The notes beneath the pieces were generated by a model that was not told where the DNA came from, ran no database searches, and saw only the letters and a program-made list of their open reading frames with translations. From assembly GCA_015272165.1 (NCBI GenBank), contig JACYMF010000008.1, positions 62,001 through 126,000 of the forward strand: a stretch of 64,000 nt of DNA. The letters run 5' to 3'. Below are positions 26,334 to 37,244 of this stretch, piece by piece. Made by a program: the position numbers and the translations under genes. Source of the DNA: Cyanobacterium sp. T60_A2020_053 (lineage in GTDB: Bacteria; Cyanobacteriota; Cyanobacteriia; Cyanobacteriales; Cyanobacteriaceae). Each line of letters starts with the position of its first letter. Positions within the stretch are counted from its first letter, which is position 1.

Positions 26334-27857
26334 TTAATCTACTGCTACTTTGATTAGTCCTAAAATACTTAACACTTGTCGGATGGGATCAAAAAAGGAA
26401 GTCATGCGATCGGAACGGGCTGCCAATGCTGACCTTTCAATAAAGACGATGTCATTATTTAATAGTTGCGGATTCGTTTCTTCATTAATGGGGGCGCTAA
26501 AGTCCACGGGAATACTTCTTCTCGTCACCGTGCCGTCTGGATTTAAGCGAATTAGTTGCGCTACGGTATCTTTGGCTCTTTTTTGGTCGAAACTACCGGC
26601 TGCTAAGATAGCTTGTTGTAGGGTAATGTTGGGTTGTAGTTGTTTGATACCCGGATTCTCTACTTCTCCCACTACGTTAATATTAATATTATTAGGAGAG
26701 AAACTGGCGGTAGCTAATTGTCTTACTTCTGTTTCATTGATGGCGGTGGAGGTGGGGATAAAAATTTGATCACCATTTTGTAAGATAGCATCTTGTTGAA
26801 AGTCCCCTGATTCTAGTAATTCCCATAGGTTCACTTGTACTGTTTGTCTTTGTCCGTTGGGCAGTTGCCGGCGCACTTCAATATTTCGGATGTCGGCGCG
26901 CGCCGTCAAACCCCCTGAACTTTTGATTGCCCTTGATACGGTGGGAATACCCGCTAAACTCTCTTGACTGGTGATACGATCAGTTTGAAATTCAAGGCGA
27001 TCGCTCAAATCAGAGGAGCGCACGTCACTACCACTTAAAGTATAAGGTCCGGGTCGATTGACTTCCCCGACAATATTAACGGAAATGGGAATGCTGAGGT
27101 TAGCGGAAAAATTGGCAGTGGCGATACGATAGACTTCATTGGGGTTGAGGCTGGGGGCGCTGGGTATCAAAATCCGATCACCATCTCTTAAGATGATATT
27201 TTCGTTGGCGTCTCCTTGATCAATAAAATTCCAGAGGTTAACATTAATTGTTTGTTGTTCCCCTTTATAGTTTCTAATGACTTGGATATTACGGGTATCA
27301 GCAGAAGCATTAATACCACTGGCAATATCCAAAGCATCAATGATGGTAGGAAATTTAATTGATCCCCTGATATTGCCTGTATTACCTATTTGTCTAAAGG
27401 GTACAGTATAAGCACCCGGCGTTCTCACTTCTCCCACTACACTAACATTAATTGGTCTGGGGGTAACTAAATTAACGGCGATGATGGGGTTACGCAGTAA
27501 TCCTCTTGACACATATTCACGGGTAATCAATTGTGAGGCTTCCGCTAGGGTTAAGTCTCCTACATCAATATTATTAAGTAATGGTAAATTGACTGTACTA
27601 TCAATTAATACTTGATACTCTTTACTATATTCTGGCACATTAAATACATCGATACTAATTAAATCTCCCCCTCCTAATGTATAGGGCTGTTGGCGAGGAG
27701 GAGCGCTGTTACGAGCAAAATTTCCTGTTTCCAAACGATTAATGGGTTTGAGGCTTTCCCTGATGGGCATGGTTTGGGCTAAGGTGGAGGGCGCTAGGGA
27801 AGTGTAAAAGCCACATAAACCAAGGGATATAAAGCACTTGAGATCACTTTGTAACAT
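26334..27857 (-). CDS. Wza-like polysaccharide export protein with SLBB domains
   Basis: 507 residues. The N-terminal segment CFISLGLCGFYTSLAPSTLA is a signal peptide with cleavage expected after AQA-like LAQT. The Poly_export domain starts YTLGGGDLISIDVFNVPEYS, then come SLBB domains with ISVNIVGEVNRPGPYTLSG and INVVGEVENPGIKQLQPN. Between these are repeated RNIQVIRNYKGEQQTINVNL- and RNIEVRRQLPNGQRQTVQVN-type strands. It forms the outer-membrane channel for capsule or exopolysaccharide and pairs with the Wzc-like protein encoded immediately downstream. The usual lipobox Cys is not evident, so it may not be lipid anchored. Confidence 0.92.
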   Translation of the reverse strand: MLQSDLKCFISLGLCGFYTSLAPSTLAQTMPIRESLKPINRLETGNFARNSAPPRQQPYTLGGGDLISIDVFNVPEYSKEYQVLIDSTVNLPLLNNIDVGDLTLAEASQLITREYVSRGLLRNPIIAVNLVTPRPINVSVVGEVRTPGAYTVPFRQIGNTGNIRGSIKFPTIIDALDIASGINASADTRNIQVIRNYKGEQQTINVNLWNFIDQGDANENIILRDGDRILIPSAPSLNPNEVYRIATANFSANLSIPISVNIVGEVNRPGPYTLSGSDVRSSDLSDRLEFQTDRITSQESLAGIPTVSRAIKSSGGLTARADIRNIEVRRQLPNGQRQTVQVNLWELLESGDFQQDAILQNGDQIFIPTSTAINETEVRQLATASFSPNNININVVGEVENPGIKQLQPNITLQQAILAAGSFDQKRAKDTVAQLIRLNPDGTVTRRSIPVDFSAPINEETNPQLLNNDIVFIERSALAARSDRMTSFFDPIRQVLSILGLIKVAVD

Positions 27858-27991
27858 TATTCTTTATTATCTGCAATTTTAATATTTTGTCATTGTTACA
27901 TATAATTACGGAAATTGAACAATCTGCATTAGTCTTAATTTCAAAAAAATTGATAAGATTTACGAAGGAAATCAATTAAGTAACAAGTTTT

Positions 27992-29176
27992 ATGCAGTAT
28001 CGCCGTTTCGGTAGGACAGAATTAGCAATGCCCGTGTTTTCCTGTGGTGGAATGCGCTATCAATACAAATGGCAAGATTTACCACAAAAAGACATTCCTG
28101 TTGATAACCAAGCCAATCTTGAAGCAATTATCAAACGCAGTTTAGAGTTGGGCATTAACCACATCGAAACTGCTCGATTTTATGGTACTTCTGAAATGCA
28201 GTTAGGGCGAATTTTACCCACTTTACCCCGAGAAAAATTAATAGTACAAACTAAAATAGCGCCCTCCAGCCATAGCAAAGATTTTGGGGAAAATTTTGAG
28301 AAATCTTTACGATATTTAGGATTAGAATATGTGGATTTGTTAGGTATTCACGGCATTAATACTCCTGAATTACTACATGATACTGTGAAACCGGAAGGAT
28401 GTTTAGAATTAGCCAAAAAATGGCAACAACAAGGCAAAGTAAAACATATCGGCTTTTCTACCCACGGTGACACAGATTTAATCATCGAAACAATAAAAAC
28501 CAATCAATTTGACTACGTTAACTTACATTGGTATTGGATTAATCAAGAAAATTGGCGCGCCGTTACAGAAGCAAATCGTCATGATATGGGGGTTTTCATC
28601 ATTAGCCCTGCCAATAAAGGAGGATTACTCTATCAACCTTCTCCCAAATTAGTCAAATTATGTCAACCTTTAAGCCCTGTCGTCTTCAATAACCTTTTTT
28701 GTTTATCTCACCCAGAAATACATACCTTGAGTGTGGGCGCTGGGCAACCATCAGACTTTGATGAGCATATTAAAACTTTATCACTATTAGACCAAGCGGA
28801 TCAACTATTACCCCCTATTATTGAACGTTTAGAAGCAGAAGCAAAACAAGTTTTAGGAGAAAAATGGCTAAAAACTTGGCGCTTGGGTTTACCTCACCAC
28901 AAAGACACTCCGGGTAATATCAATATTCCCCTGATTTTATGGTTGAGAAATCTTGCCCTAGCTTACGATATGGTGGAATATGGGAAAATGCGTTATAACT
29001 TGCTTGGTAACGGTGGGCATTGGTTTCCAGGGCAAAAAGCTGATAAACTGCCAGAAGTTGATCTTAAATCTTGTTTAGTTAATAGCCCTTATCAACAGGA
29101 AATTCCCCAATTTTTAGCAGAAACTGAAGTATTATTAGGAGGGCAAGAAGTAAAACGTTTGTCTCAGAGTAGTTAG
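27992..29176 (+). CDS. Aldo/keto reductase
   Basis: 394 residues. The N terminus MQYRRFGRTELAMPVFSCGG and the barrel motifs NHIETARFYGTSEMQLGRIL (Tyr in the catalytic position) and GIHGINTPELL identify the AKR superfamily, with NADPH as the usual cofactor. The C-terminal extension after residue 280 (ERLEAEAKQVLGEKWLKTWR and onwards) is longer than in classic AKRs and resembles the larger AKR proteins common in cyanobacteria. The four-Cys iron-sulfur cluster found in some of these is not present. Substrate unknown. It is divergent from the Wza-like gene, with a 134-bp shared upstream region. Confidence 0.9.
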   Translation: MQYRRFGRTELAMPVFSCGGMRYQYKWQDLPQKDIPVDNQANLEAIIKRSLELGINHIETARFYGTSEMQLGRILPTLPREKLIVQTKIAPSSHSKDFGENFEKSLRYLGLEYVDLLGIHGINTPELLHDTVKPEGCLELAKKWQQQGKVKHIGFSTHGDTDLIIETIKTNQFDYVNLHWYWINQENWRAVTEANRHDMGVFIISPANKGGLLYQPSPKLVKLCQPLSPVVFNNLFCLSHPEIHTLSVGAGQPSDFDEHIKTLSLLDQADQLLPPIIERLEAEAKQVLGEKWLKTWRLGLPHHKDTPGNINIPLILWLRNLALAYDMVEYGKMRYNLLGNGGHWFPGQKADKLPEVDLKSCLVNSPYQQEIPQFLAETEVLLGGQEVKRLSQSS

Positions 29177-29614
29177 GGTTTGCTGAATAAGTATTTTAGG
29201 TATTGATAGGGAAGAGGGAAAAGGGAATAGTTAAAATGCTTAAAATCAATGGTATTAAATCATAAACCGCCAAGAAATTTATGATCTTGTTGGCGAAACA
29301 TTTTGTTACAGAAAATTTGACAAAATTAACAATTTGTGGATAGATTTGTGTTGGATCATAAACCGCCAAGAAATAAATTTCATGGCTCATAGCTCAAGTC
29401 GGCTAAAGCGACTAAAGGTATGTTGATAAATCGCTTCAGTAGATTTTAGCTGTTAGCTTCGTCAATTTATTGCGAAGCGGGTTGTGGCATAAAACCGACT
29501 TTTTGTCAAGTTTTATGTTAGTATTTATTTCACCAACAGAGTAATTGATTACAAGGTGGGTAAATTGCGAAGATATAATCTTTTATAACAGATTCCCGAA
29601 CTTGATATTAGAGC
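29175..29614. other. Intergenic region: MITE end, 20-bp direct repeats and degenerate repeat C
   Basis: TTAGGGTTTGCTGAATAAGT at 29173-29192 matches the left end of MITE family A, but no right end is found, so it is a remnant. The 20-mer ATCATAAACCGCCAAGAAAT occurs at 29259 and again at 29355. A decayed repeat C copy lies at 29539-29610 (GTAATTGATTAC, then GGTGGGTAAATTGCGAAGAT). Short ORFs here are built from the repeats and are not called. Confidence 0.6.
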
Positions 29615-30262
29615 TTAAATTGGTTGGATTAAATAACCACAACGATGCTCACCGCTATTAATCCAGTTGGTGCGCTCTACCTTACAATCAGGAAAGAGAG
29701 AGGCAAACATTTCTAATTCATGACTGCACACTTGAGGGTAGGATTCAGCCACATCAGAAATAGCGCAATTATTTTCACTGAGGAAGAATTGGGGTGAATT
29801 TTGGTCGTTATTATTTAAACAATATAACTCAGCCATATAGCCTTCTTTTTTTCTCATTTCCGCTAATTTATGAACTCTTTCCCATAAGTTTTCACTCGTT
29901 AAATATTCTCTATATAAAGAGGCTTTTTTTTGCCATTGTTTCGCTAAAACTTGTGCTACTTGTTGCTCTCCTACTGTTTCTGTTAGGGTATCTAAAAATG
30001 ATACGGCAAAGTCTCCATAATTTTGGGGGAATTGTTCTTTTCCTTTCTCGCTAAGACGGTAGAGATATTGAGGTCTCCCCGATTTTATGGGGATAATTTG
30101 ATGGGTAATTAATTCTTGTTGTTCTAAGTCTTTAAGATGTTTTCTCGTGGCTTGGACACTAATTTGGAGGGCGCTGGCAATGTCTGACACTGTTGCCTCA
30201 TTTTCTTTTAACAAAAACTGTAAAATAGTTTCCTTACTAGACTGATGTAGGGAAGTTTTCAT
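29615..30262 (-). CDS. sufR: Iron-sulfur cluster biosynthesis repressor SufR
   Basis: DeoR/ArsR-type winged helix in the first 70 residues (VSDIASALQISVQATRKHLK) and a C-terminal cluster-binding region in which four cysteines have the spacing C-x12-C-x13-C-x14-C (NNCAISD, QVCSHE, PDCKVE, HRCGY). This spacing is the SufR signature. SufR binds an Fe-S cluster and represses sufBCDS and itself. The start is set at 30262 (MKTSLHQSS) because GAGAGGGAGAAC lies directly in front of it; the upstream in-frame ATG at 30283 has no such site. A perfect SufR-type operator lies at 30297-30310. Unlike the usual arrangement, sufB is not divergent from it. Confidence 0.94.
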   Translation of the reverse strand: MKTSLHQSSKETILQFLLKENEATVSDIASALQISVQATRKHLKDLEQQELITHQIIPIKSGRPQYLYRLSEKGKEQFPQNYGDFAVSFLDTLTETVGEQQVAQVLAKQWQKKASLYREYLTSENLWERVHKLAEMRKKEGYMAELYCLNNNDQNSPQFFLSENNCAISDVAESYPQVCSHELEMFASLFPDCKVERTNWINSGEHRCGYLIQPI

Positions 30263-30296
30263 GTTCTCCCTCTCAAGAAGCATTTTTTTACTAAAA

Positions 30297-30310
30297 CAAC
30301 AATAATGTTG
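30297..30310. promoter_or_regulatory. Candidate SufR operator
   Basis: CAAC-AATAAT-GTTG, a perfect CAAC-N6-GTTG inverted repeat, the operator form described for SufR in cyanobacteria. It lies 35 bp upstream of the preferred sufR start codon, consistent with autoregulation. Confidence 0.75.
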
Positions 30311-30504
30311 CTAAAGCTGAATTATAACAGATTTTCAAACTTGATAGCAAGACCACATCAAGGTTATACAAAAAATTCAAGTCGTGAAGGCAAATGGATA
30401 ATTGACAATGGATAATGGACAATTGACGATTAAGATTTACTGAATAGGTCAAAGCTATCTTTAATTTTACCTTTGTCATTTTGACTTAATGCAAAAATTA
30501 CCCA

Positions 30505-30545
30505 CAAAAAAAAGCTGGTCAAGACTAAGGGGTTTAGTCTCGACC
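30505..30545 (-). terminator. Rho-independent terminator of the S9 peptidase gene
   Basis: On the minus strand GGTCGAGACTAA pairs with TTAGTCTTGACC across a 5-nt loop (one G-U or mismatch position) and is followed by AGC and eight T. It lies 50 bp beyond the stop codon of the peptidase gene and insulates sufR from it. Confidence 0.85.
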
Positions 30546-30594
30546 ATTAGGTGTGGTTTAAGTGTTAGGTAGTTTGATTATAGCGAAGTTTTTT

Positions 30595-32496
30595 TTAATT
30601 TGACAAGGAAAAACCAAAAATTTTGCCATAAAAATTAAATTCTTCGTCCAGCGCCCTCCGAATATTTTGAGCTTTACGGAAGCCATGTTGCTCATCGGGG
30701 AATGTGATATAAAGAGTCTCAATGCCTTTGGTTTTTAAGGCTTTAACCATCATCTCTGCTTGATTAGGAGGGACGATTTTATCTTCTAAACCTTGAAAAA
30801 ATGCCACGGGGCATGATAACTTATTCACATGGTTTAAGGGTGAGCGCTGTTGATAAATTTCTTTTTCTTCAGGATATTTGCCAATCAAATTATCAAGGTA
30901 ACGGGATTCAAATTTATGGGTATCGGTAGCAAGGATAATCAAATCACTAACTCCATAATAACTCGCTCCGGCTTTAAAAGTATCATGGAATGTTAGCGCC
31001 GCAAGGGTTGTATAACCCCCAGCACTTCCTCCAGAAATTGCCATTTTTTCCTCGTCAACTTTACCAATTTCTGCTAAATATTTGGCAACATTTAGGCAAT
31101 CTTCTACATCAACAATACCCCAATTTTTATTTAATCGCTCTCGATATTCTCGACCATATCCTGTACTACCACCATAATTCACGTCCACAAAGGCAAAACC
31201 TCGACTTGTCCAGTATTGGATGCGCAGGTTATAACTAGCTGTAGTCATGGCAGTGGGGCCACCGTGACTTTTTACCAACAGGGGTGGTAATTCTTCGGCG
31301 GGCGCTAGGAAATCTTTATTTTGAGGAGAATAATACCAAGCATAGGCGGTTTTACCGTTGCTGGTGGGAAATTCAATTTGTTCGGGCTGACTGAGATAAC
31401 CTTCGTCTAAGTTTAAGTTACTAGCTTGTTGTAATATTTTAATTTCTTCCATAGCTACATCTCCCCAAACTACGGCAGTGGGTTGGCTTGGTGCGCCACC
31501 GGTAAAAAGAATTTGATCTCCTTTAGTCTGTAGATAGGCAATATTAGTGAAAGGGGTGTTTAACTCTGTCAAATCTTTTGATTTGGTGTTGAGGCGCGCT
31601 AAATGCCAAGTGCCATCTTGGGTATAGGTGCAAATAAGATTATCTTCATCAGCAAAACCATAGACTGATTCTCCAAATACCCAATGAGGATAGCCGAATT
31701 CCGCATCGAGGGGATAAATTGGATCAATTGTACCATCTTCTAAACGGCGATAAATATTCCACCAATTACGGCGATCACTGATAAAGTATAATAAGCCGTT
31801 AGGGCTAAATTCGGGCTGACAAATGGACTCGGTTTCGCTTCCTGCAATAAGTTTGGTATTGATAATTTTACCGTTATCATCTAAGGTGGCGAGAGTTAAA
31901 TAGGTGCTTTCCCAAGGCATATAAGGATGATGCCATGATAACCATGCCAGTTGAGTTTGATCAGGAGAAAGACGGGGAGAAGCATAAAAATCAGCGCCCG
32001 TCACCAAATCTTGCACTTCTCCGCTATGTAAATCAATGGTAACTAATTTGTTTTCTGGTTCGTGATCGGCGTTATTATGATCTTCGGCTACACAAATCAA
32101 ACGGTTACGGCTACTATCAAGGCAAAAATCAGCATATCTCAGTTTTCCTTCAGGGGTAAGAGGTTGCGGTGTTTCCCCCATTTTCTGTACATATACCCTC
32201 TGATCTTGATTATTGCAAAAATAAACTGTACCATTTTTAACCAAATAAGCGCCCCCACCGTATTCATGCACTCGACTGCGCACGTTGAAGGGCGCTGGGG
32301 TGACATCTTCAGTTTGGAGGGCGCTGTCACAATGAACAATCACCGCCCTACCCCCCTCTGAAGGGCGATTTTCCAGCCAATAAATGTCATTTTGGTCAAA
32401 TTTGACCTCACTTAAACCTTTACTACCCGAAACAATCAATTCTGAAGTAATGGGGGATTGCCATTGCCCGTAACTTTTAACACACTGATTAGTCAT
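30595..32496 (-). CDS. S9 family peptidase (prolyl-oligopeptidase / acylaminoacyl-peptidase type)
   Basis: 633 residues. The N-terminal two thirds form a beta-propeller (for example DSSRNRLICVAEDHN and PRLSPDQTQLAWLSWHHP) that gates access. The C-terminal alpha/beta-hydrolase domain starts near 370 and contains the nucleophile Ser491 in SGGSAGGYTT, Asp572 in GLEDKIVPP and His604 in PDEQHGFRK, the full serine triad in order. It has no signal peptide, so it is a cytosolic peptidase of short peptides or N-acylated peptides. A strong terminator follows the gene. Its specificity within S9 (B, C or dipeptidyl type) is not settled. Confidence 0.93.
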   Translation of the reverse strand: MTNQCVKSYGQWQSPITSELIVSGSKGLSEVKFDQNDIYWLENRPSEGGRAVIVHCDSALQTEDVTPAPFNVRSRVHEYGGGAYLVKNGTVYFCNNQDQRVYVQKMGETPQPLTPEGKLRYADFCLDSSRNRLICVAEDHNNADHEPENKLVTIDLHSGEVQDLVTGADFYASPRLSPDQTQLAWLSWHHPYMPWESTYLTLATLDDNGKIINTKLIAGSETESICQPEFSPNGLLYFISDRRNWWNIYRRLEDGTIDPIYPLDAEFGYPHWVFGESVYGFADEDNLICTYTQDGTWHLARLNTKSKDLTELNTPFTNIAYLQTKGDQILFTGGAPSQPTAVVWGDVAMEEIKILQQASNLNLDEGYLSQPEQIEFPTSNGKTAYAWYYSPQNKDFLAPAEELPPLLVKSHGGPTAMTTASYNLRIQYWTSRGFAFVDVNYGGSTGYGREYRERLNKNWGIVDVEDCLNVAKYLAEIGKVDEEKMAISGGSAGGYTTLAALTFHDTFKAGASYYGVSDLIILATDTHKFESRYLDNLIGKYPEEKEIYQQRSPLNHVNKLSCPVAFFQGLEDKIVPPNQAEMMVKALKTKGIETLYITFPDEQHGFRKAQNIRRALDEEFNFYGKIFGFSLSN

Positions 32497-32610
32497 AGAT
32501 AGATTATTTTATTATTTCTTAACAATCATCTTGACATATATCGGTGGAGGGCGCTTGTCAGTGGGAGGAAATTATGAATTATGAAGTTTTAATACTTAAA
32601 TCCTCAATTA

Positions 32611-33009
32611 TCAATTATCCATCACCTCATCATCCATTTCCTCATCATCATCAACATCCAGAGGAGTGATACTATTAATTAGTTGGATTAACTGATCGCC
32701 TTTTTCGAGAGAAACATCTTCAAAGAAACTTAACGCAGGAGTATGACGTAAATTAATTTTTTGCCCTAAGCTACGTCTGACAAAAGCAGTACAGGCTTTT
32801 AAACCTGCCATGGTTTCTTCTTTTGCTTCTGGAGTGCCATAAATACTTACAAAAATTTTGGCGTGTTGTAAATCTCCAGATACCTGTACATAGGTAATAC
32901 TAACCATTCCCGCACCGACTCGATCATCTTTGATGCCACTAATTAACATCTGACTAACTTCTCTTTTAATCAGAGAAGATACTTTTTCAATACGACGACT
33001 ATTAGCCAT
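32611..33009 (-). CDS. rbfA: 30S ribosome-binding factor RbfA
   Basis: 132 residues, starting [20 protein letters not shown]. It contains the KH-type fold with [17 protein letters not shown] and [18 protein letters not shown], the conserved RbfA C-terminal motif. RbfA binds the 16S rRNA 5' helix region during late small-subunit assembly and cold adaptation. The acidic tail [15 protein letters not shown] is extra to the core. A DUF751 gene lies upstream in the same direction (140-bp gap), a neighbourhood known in other cyanobacteria. The S9 peptidase gene is downstream. Confidence 0.95.
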   Translation of the reverse strand: MANSRRIEKVSSLIKREVSQMLISGIKDDRVGAGMVSITYVQVSGDLQHAKIFVSIYGTPEAKEETMAGLKACTAFVRRSLGQKINLRHTPALSFFEDVSLEKGDQLIQLINSITPLDVDDDEEMDDEVMDN

Positions 33010-33149
33010 TTTATATTGCTCTTAATAATATTTTTTATACTTCTTTTTTTATATAATTAATTTTAGTAATTTAATTTAGAAAATCAATTTATGAATGTTT
33101 TATCTCAAAAATAGCTATTTTTTTACTTATTTTCTATATCTACTTTTAA

Positions 33150-33353
33150 TCACATGGTATTCAAACCTAACATAGCTTCTAGAGTAAAATATAGGAAAGA
33201 AAAACCGCCAATCAAAATCCCAAAAATAGCTATTCCAGTGAAAGGATTATTAAATAAAGGTTTAATTTGTTCCCACAAAAAAATAAATATTCCCAAAATT
33301 AAACTCACCATGTAGCGAGGATAACGCAATACATTTTCAAAAAATTCACCCAT
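33150..33353 (-). CDS. DUF751 family small membrane protein
   Basis: 67 residues, beginning MGEFFENVLRYPRYMVSLIL. Two hydrophobic helices (about 14-31 and 41-60) are separated by EQIKPLFNNPFTG. This is the DUF751 pattern, related to plastid Ycf33, found in cyanobacteria and algal plastids. Its function is unknown and a thylakoid location is only presumed. Its position upstream of rbfA is conserved in cyanobacteria as far as I recall. Confidence 0.85.
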   Translation of the reverse strand: MGEFFENVLRYPRYMVSLILGIFIFLWEQIKPLFNNPFTGIAIFGILIGGFSFLYFTLEAMLGLNTM

Positions 33354-33562
33354 AGCTTACCTAAACCAAACTTTTTCTGTCTTAAACTATAACAATTTAT
33401 TTTCTATTTTGTCAAATTTGAGTTTTAATTTTTATTAATTATCGACTAAATTAATTAACTTATTAATATACAATAAATAAAACTTTTATCTATCAACTTA
33501 TTTAATCATAAAATATGGTAAAGTAATAGTTTTTATCAAGAGTAAATTTGGTAACAGAGTGG

Positions 33563-34135
33563 TTAATTTTTTTTAAGATCAAGTAACTTAGCTTGGGTAA
33601 AATCAACTTGATCAAAATTGCACCAGCGCCCGTCAGCGTTATTAAAAATAGTATTATGAACATTAGCTAAAACTAGATAAGCCTTAACTAAATGAGTATT
33701 AACCAACTGTGCAAAACTAAGATTAACCTTATATAAATAAGCTCCAATTAACTCAGCTTCATAAAGATTAGCATAACTTAAATCAGACTCATTAAGAGTA
33801 GCATTAATTAAGTTTGCTTCACTAAGATTAGCTCTATTTAACTGAGCATTAATGATCAAACTATCACGCAAATTAGCTAACCGTAAATTAACTCCAATTA
33901 AATTACAATAACTTAGATTAGTACCTCGTAAATCAGCGCCCCTCAAACTACAACCAATCAAATTACTATGACTAAGATCACAGTAACTTAAATCAACTTG
34001 ATCTAAATTATGATTACTTAAATCAATACCTCTTAAATCAAGAATTTTGCTACCAGAATTATGATGGCGTAATTGATTCCAGCGTTGAATATCAGAAGTT
34101 AAAACTTGCCATTCTAATTGATGTTTCATCGTCAC
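33563..34135 (-). CDS. Pentapeptide repeat protein
   Basis: 190 residues. From about residue 32 to 185 it is a run of A(D/N)LXX-type pentapeptides (for example LRGADLRGTNLSYCNLIGVN), about 30 coils that fold as a right-handed beta helix. The first 30 residues (HQLEWQVLTSDIQRWNQLRH) are a non-repeat cap shared with cyanobacterial proteins of this type. There is no signal peptide or membrane segment. The biochemical role is unknown. It is expressed alone. Confidence 0.9.
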   Translation of the reverse strand: MTMKHQLEWQVLTSDIQRWNQLRHHNSGSKILDLRGIDLSNHNLDQVDLSYCDLSHSNLIGCSLRGADLRGTNLSYCNLIGVNLRLANLRDSLIINAQLNRANLSEANLINATLNESDLSYANLYEAELIGAYLYKVNLSFAQLVNTHLVKAYLVLANVHNTIFNNADGRWCNFDQVDFTQAKLLDLKKN

Positions 34136-34283
34136 AAATTAATAATTTTCCCTATCTCCTCGACACCATTTCTCAAAGCTATGATGAGAAGGCAAGGGGA
34201 GCAACAAGGGGCGCACATCCCCTTGCCTTTCCTTGTTACCTTGCCTATATACAATCAATTTTGCCAGAGAACTTACTAGCTAT

Positions 34284-35762
<1,479 letters not shown>

Positions 35763-35813
35763 AGCTATGCCGTTTATTATATCACCAATTCTTGCGCCGA
35801 TCTCCATTGAATT

Positions 35814-36006
35814 AGGGTTTGCTGAAAAAGTGCTATCGTGAGGTGAAGGGCAAAGTTAAAAGGGCAAAGGGCAAAGGTTTAAAGGTTTCAGGTTGTCGGA
35901 AATACAGCATTTTCAGCGAAAAAACCATATTTTTGACACTTTTTCTAGGTTTTATTATACTTAAAACCCCTACTAAACAAAAGTTTTGATCTATTCAGCA
36001 GACCCT
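35814..36006 (+). mobile_element. MITE-like element, family A copy 2
   Basis: 193 bp, beginning AGGGTTTGCTGAAAAAGT and ending ATTCAGCAGACCCT, flanked by AATT on both sides (35810-35813 and 36007-36010). It lacks part of the interior of the 259-bp copies and is more diverged. It sits 52 bp upstream of the thiC riboswitch, so the thiC promoter lies within it or in the remaining spacer. Confidence 0.82.
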
Positions 36007-36059
36007 AATTAGATATTCTTTTTAATTTATTAAAACTACTGTAGAAGAGCCGATTTTTT

Positions 36060-37187
36060 CTATTTTTTTAGATTATCAAAGTTACGAAACCAACCCTTTT
36101 TCCAAAAAAAGATCATCATTCCAATGGCTACAATTAACATTAGTACCCAGGCAAAAACATAACCCCAATACCAGTTTAATTCTGGCATATTATATGGAGA
36201 TTTATCGGGATTAAAATTCATGCCATAAATTCCAGCAATAAAGGTTAAAGGGATAAAAACACTGGAAACAACGGTTAAGGTTTTCATAATCCCATTCATG
36301 CGGTTACTTACTGAAGAAAGGTAAATATCCATTAAGCTAGATGCTAAATCTCGATAGTTTTCTACTATGTCAAGAATTTGAATAAGATGATCATAACAAT
36401 CCCGCAAAAATACCCTGATTTCATCAGAAATTAACTCATTTTTCTCTCTCAGTAGGGAATTCATCGCATCTCGTAATGGCCAAACCGAACGACGTATTAA
36501 AAGTAAATCCTGTTGTAATTGATGAATTTTCGTTAATGATTGATGGGTAGGAGTAGTTACTACTTCTTTTTGCAATAAATGTATAGATTCCCCATATATC
36601 TCCATCACAGGAAAAAAACCATCGATAATCGCATCAATTAAAATATAGAATAAATAATCTACTCTTTTTTCCCGAATTAATCCTTTTTTATGACGAATTC
36701 TTTCTCTTACTTCGTGAAAACAATCGTAATCAGGCTCTTCTTGTATGGTTAATAGATAATGTTTTCCCAAAACGAAGCTAATTTGCTCAGTAACAAAAAA
36801 ATTTGAATGTTTATCCACCGTCACCATAGGAGAAATAAAGATTAAATAGTCTTCATATTCTACCATTTTTGGACGCTGAGGAACGTTAACAATATCTTCA
36901 AGGGCAATAGGATGAAGGTTAAACACTTGACTTAATTGTTTCCAAGTTGTTTCATTCCCTAAGCCGTCAAGATTAATCCATGAGACAGATTCAGTATTAA
37001 GAGAAAGAGTACAATCTAAAGGGTTTTCCAGTTTTTTACGAGTGGCTTGGTTTTCGTCATAGTCAATCAGTGTAATTATAGGGGCGATGGCATCAGGTTG
37101 AAAATTAAGACTGCCGGGTATAGTATTATGAGAATTATTAAAGTAATTAAAATGGGTAACCAAATTGGAAGGACGAAAATGAGTCAT
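36060..37187 (-). CDS. corA: Magnesium/cobalt transporter CorA
   Basis: 375 residues. The N-terminal cytoplasmic funnel has SVSWINLDGLGNETTWKQLS and long stalk helices, followed by two C-terminal membrane helices. The first helix ends in the pore signature YGMNFNPDKSPYNMPELNW, which contains GMN. It forms a homopentameric channel for Mg2+ (or Co2+) in the plasma membrane. The closing KKGWFRNFDNLKK is the usual basic tail. It is a single gene upstream of thiC on the same strand, separated by the MITE. Confidence 0.95.
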   Translation of the reverse strand: MTHFRPSNLVTHFNYFNNSHNTIPGSLNFQPDAIAPIITLIDYDENQATRKKLENPLDCTLSLNTESVSWINLDGLGNETTWKQLSQVFNLHPIALEDIVNVPQRPKMVEYEDYLIFISPMVTVDKHSNFFVTEQISFVLGKHYLLTIQEEPDYDCFHEVRERIRHKKGLIREKRVDYLFYILIDAIIDGFFPVMEIYGESIHLLQKEVVTTPTHQSLTKIHQLQQDLLLIRRSVWPLRDAMNSLLREKNELISDEIRVFLRDCYDHLIQILDIVENYRDLASSLMDIYLSSVSNRMNGIMKTLTVVSSVFIPLTFIAGIYGMNFNPDKSPYNMPELNWYWGYVFAWVLMLIVAIGMMIFFWKKGWFRNFDNLKK

Positions 37188-37244
37188 AGTAGTTGATTAT
37201 TGTTTGAAAATAGCCCAATTAGGATTAGTAAAAGCATCTATTCA

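Noticed and set aside
29196-29390. 64-residue ORF in the gap before sufR
   Set aside because: It is made by the two 20-bp direct repeats (a duplicated FLAVYD segment) and has no other support.
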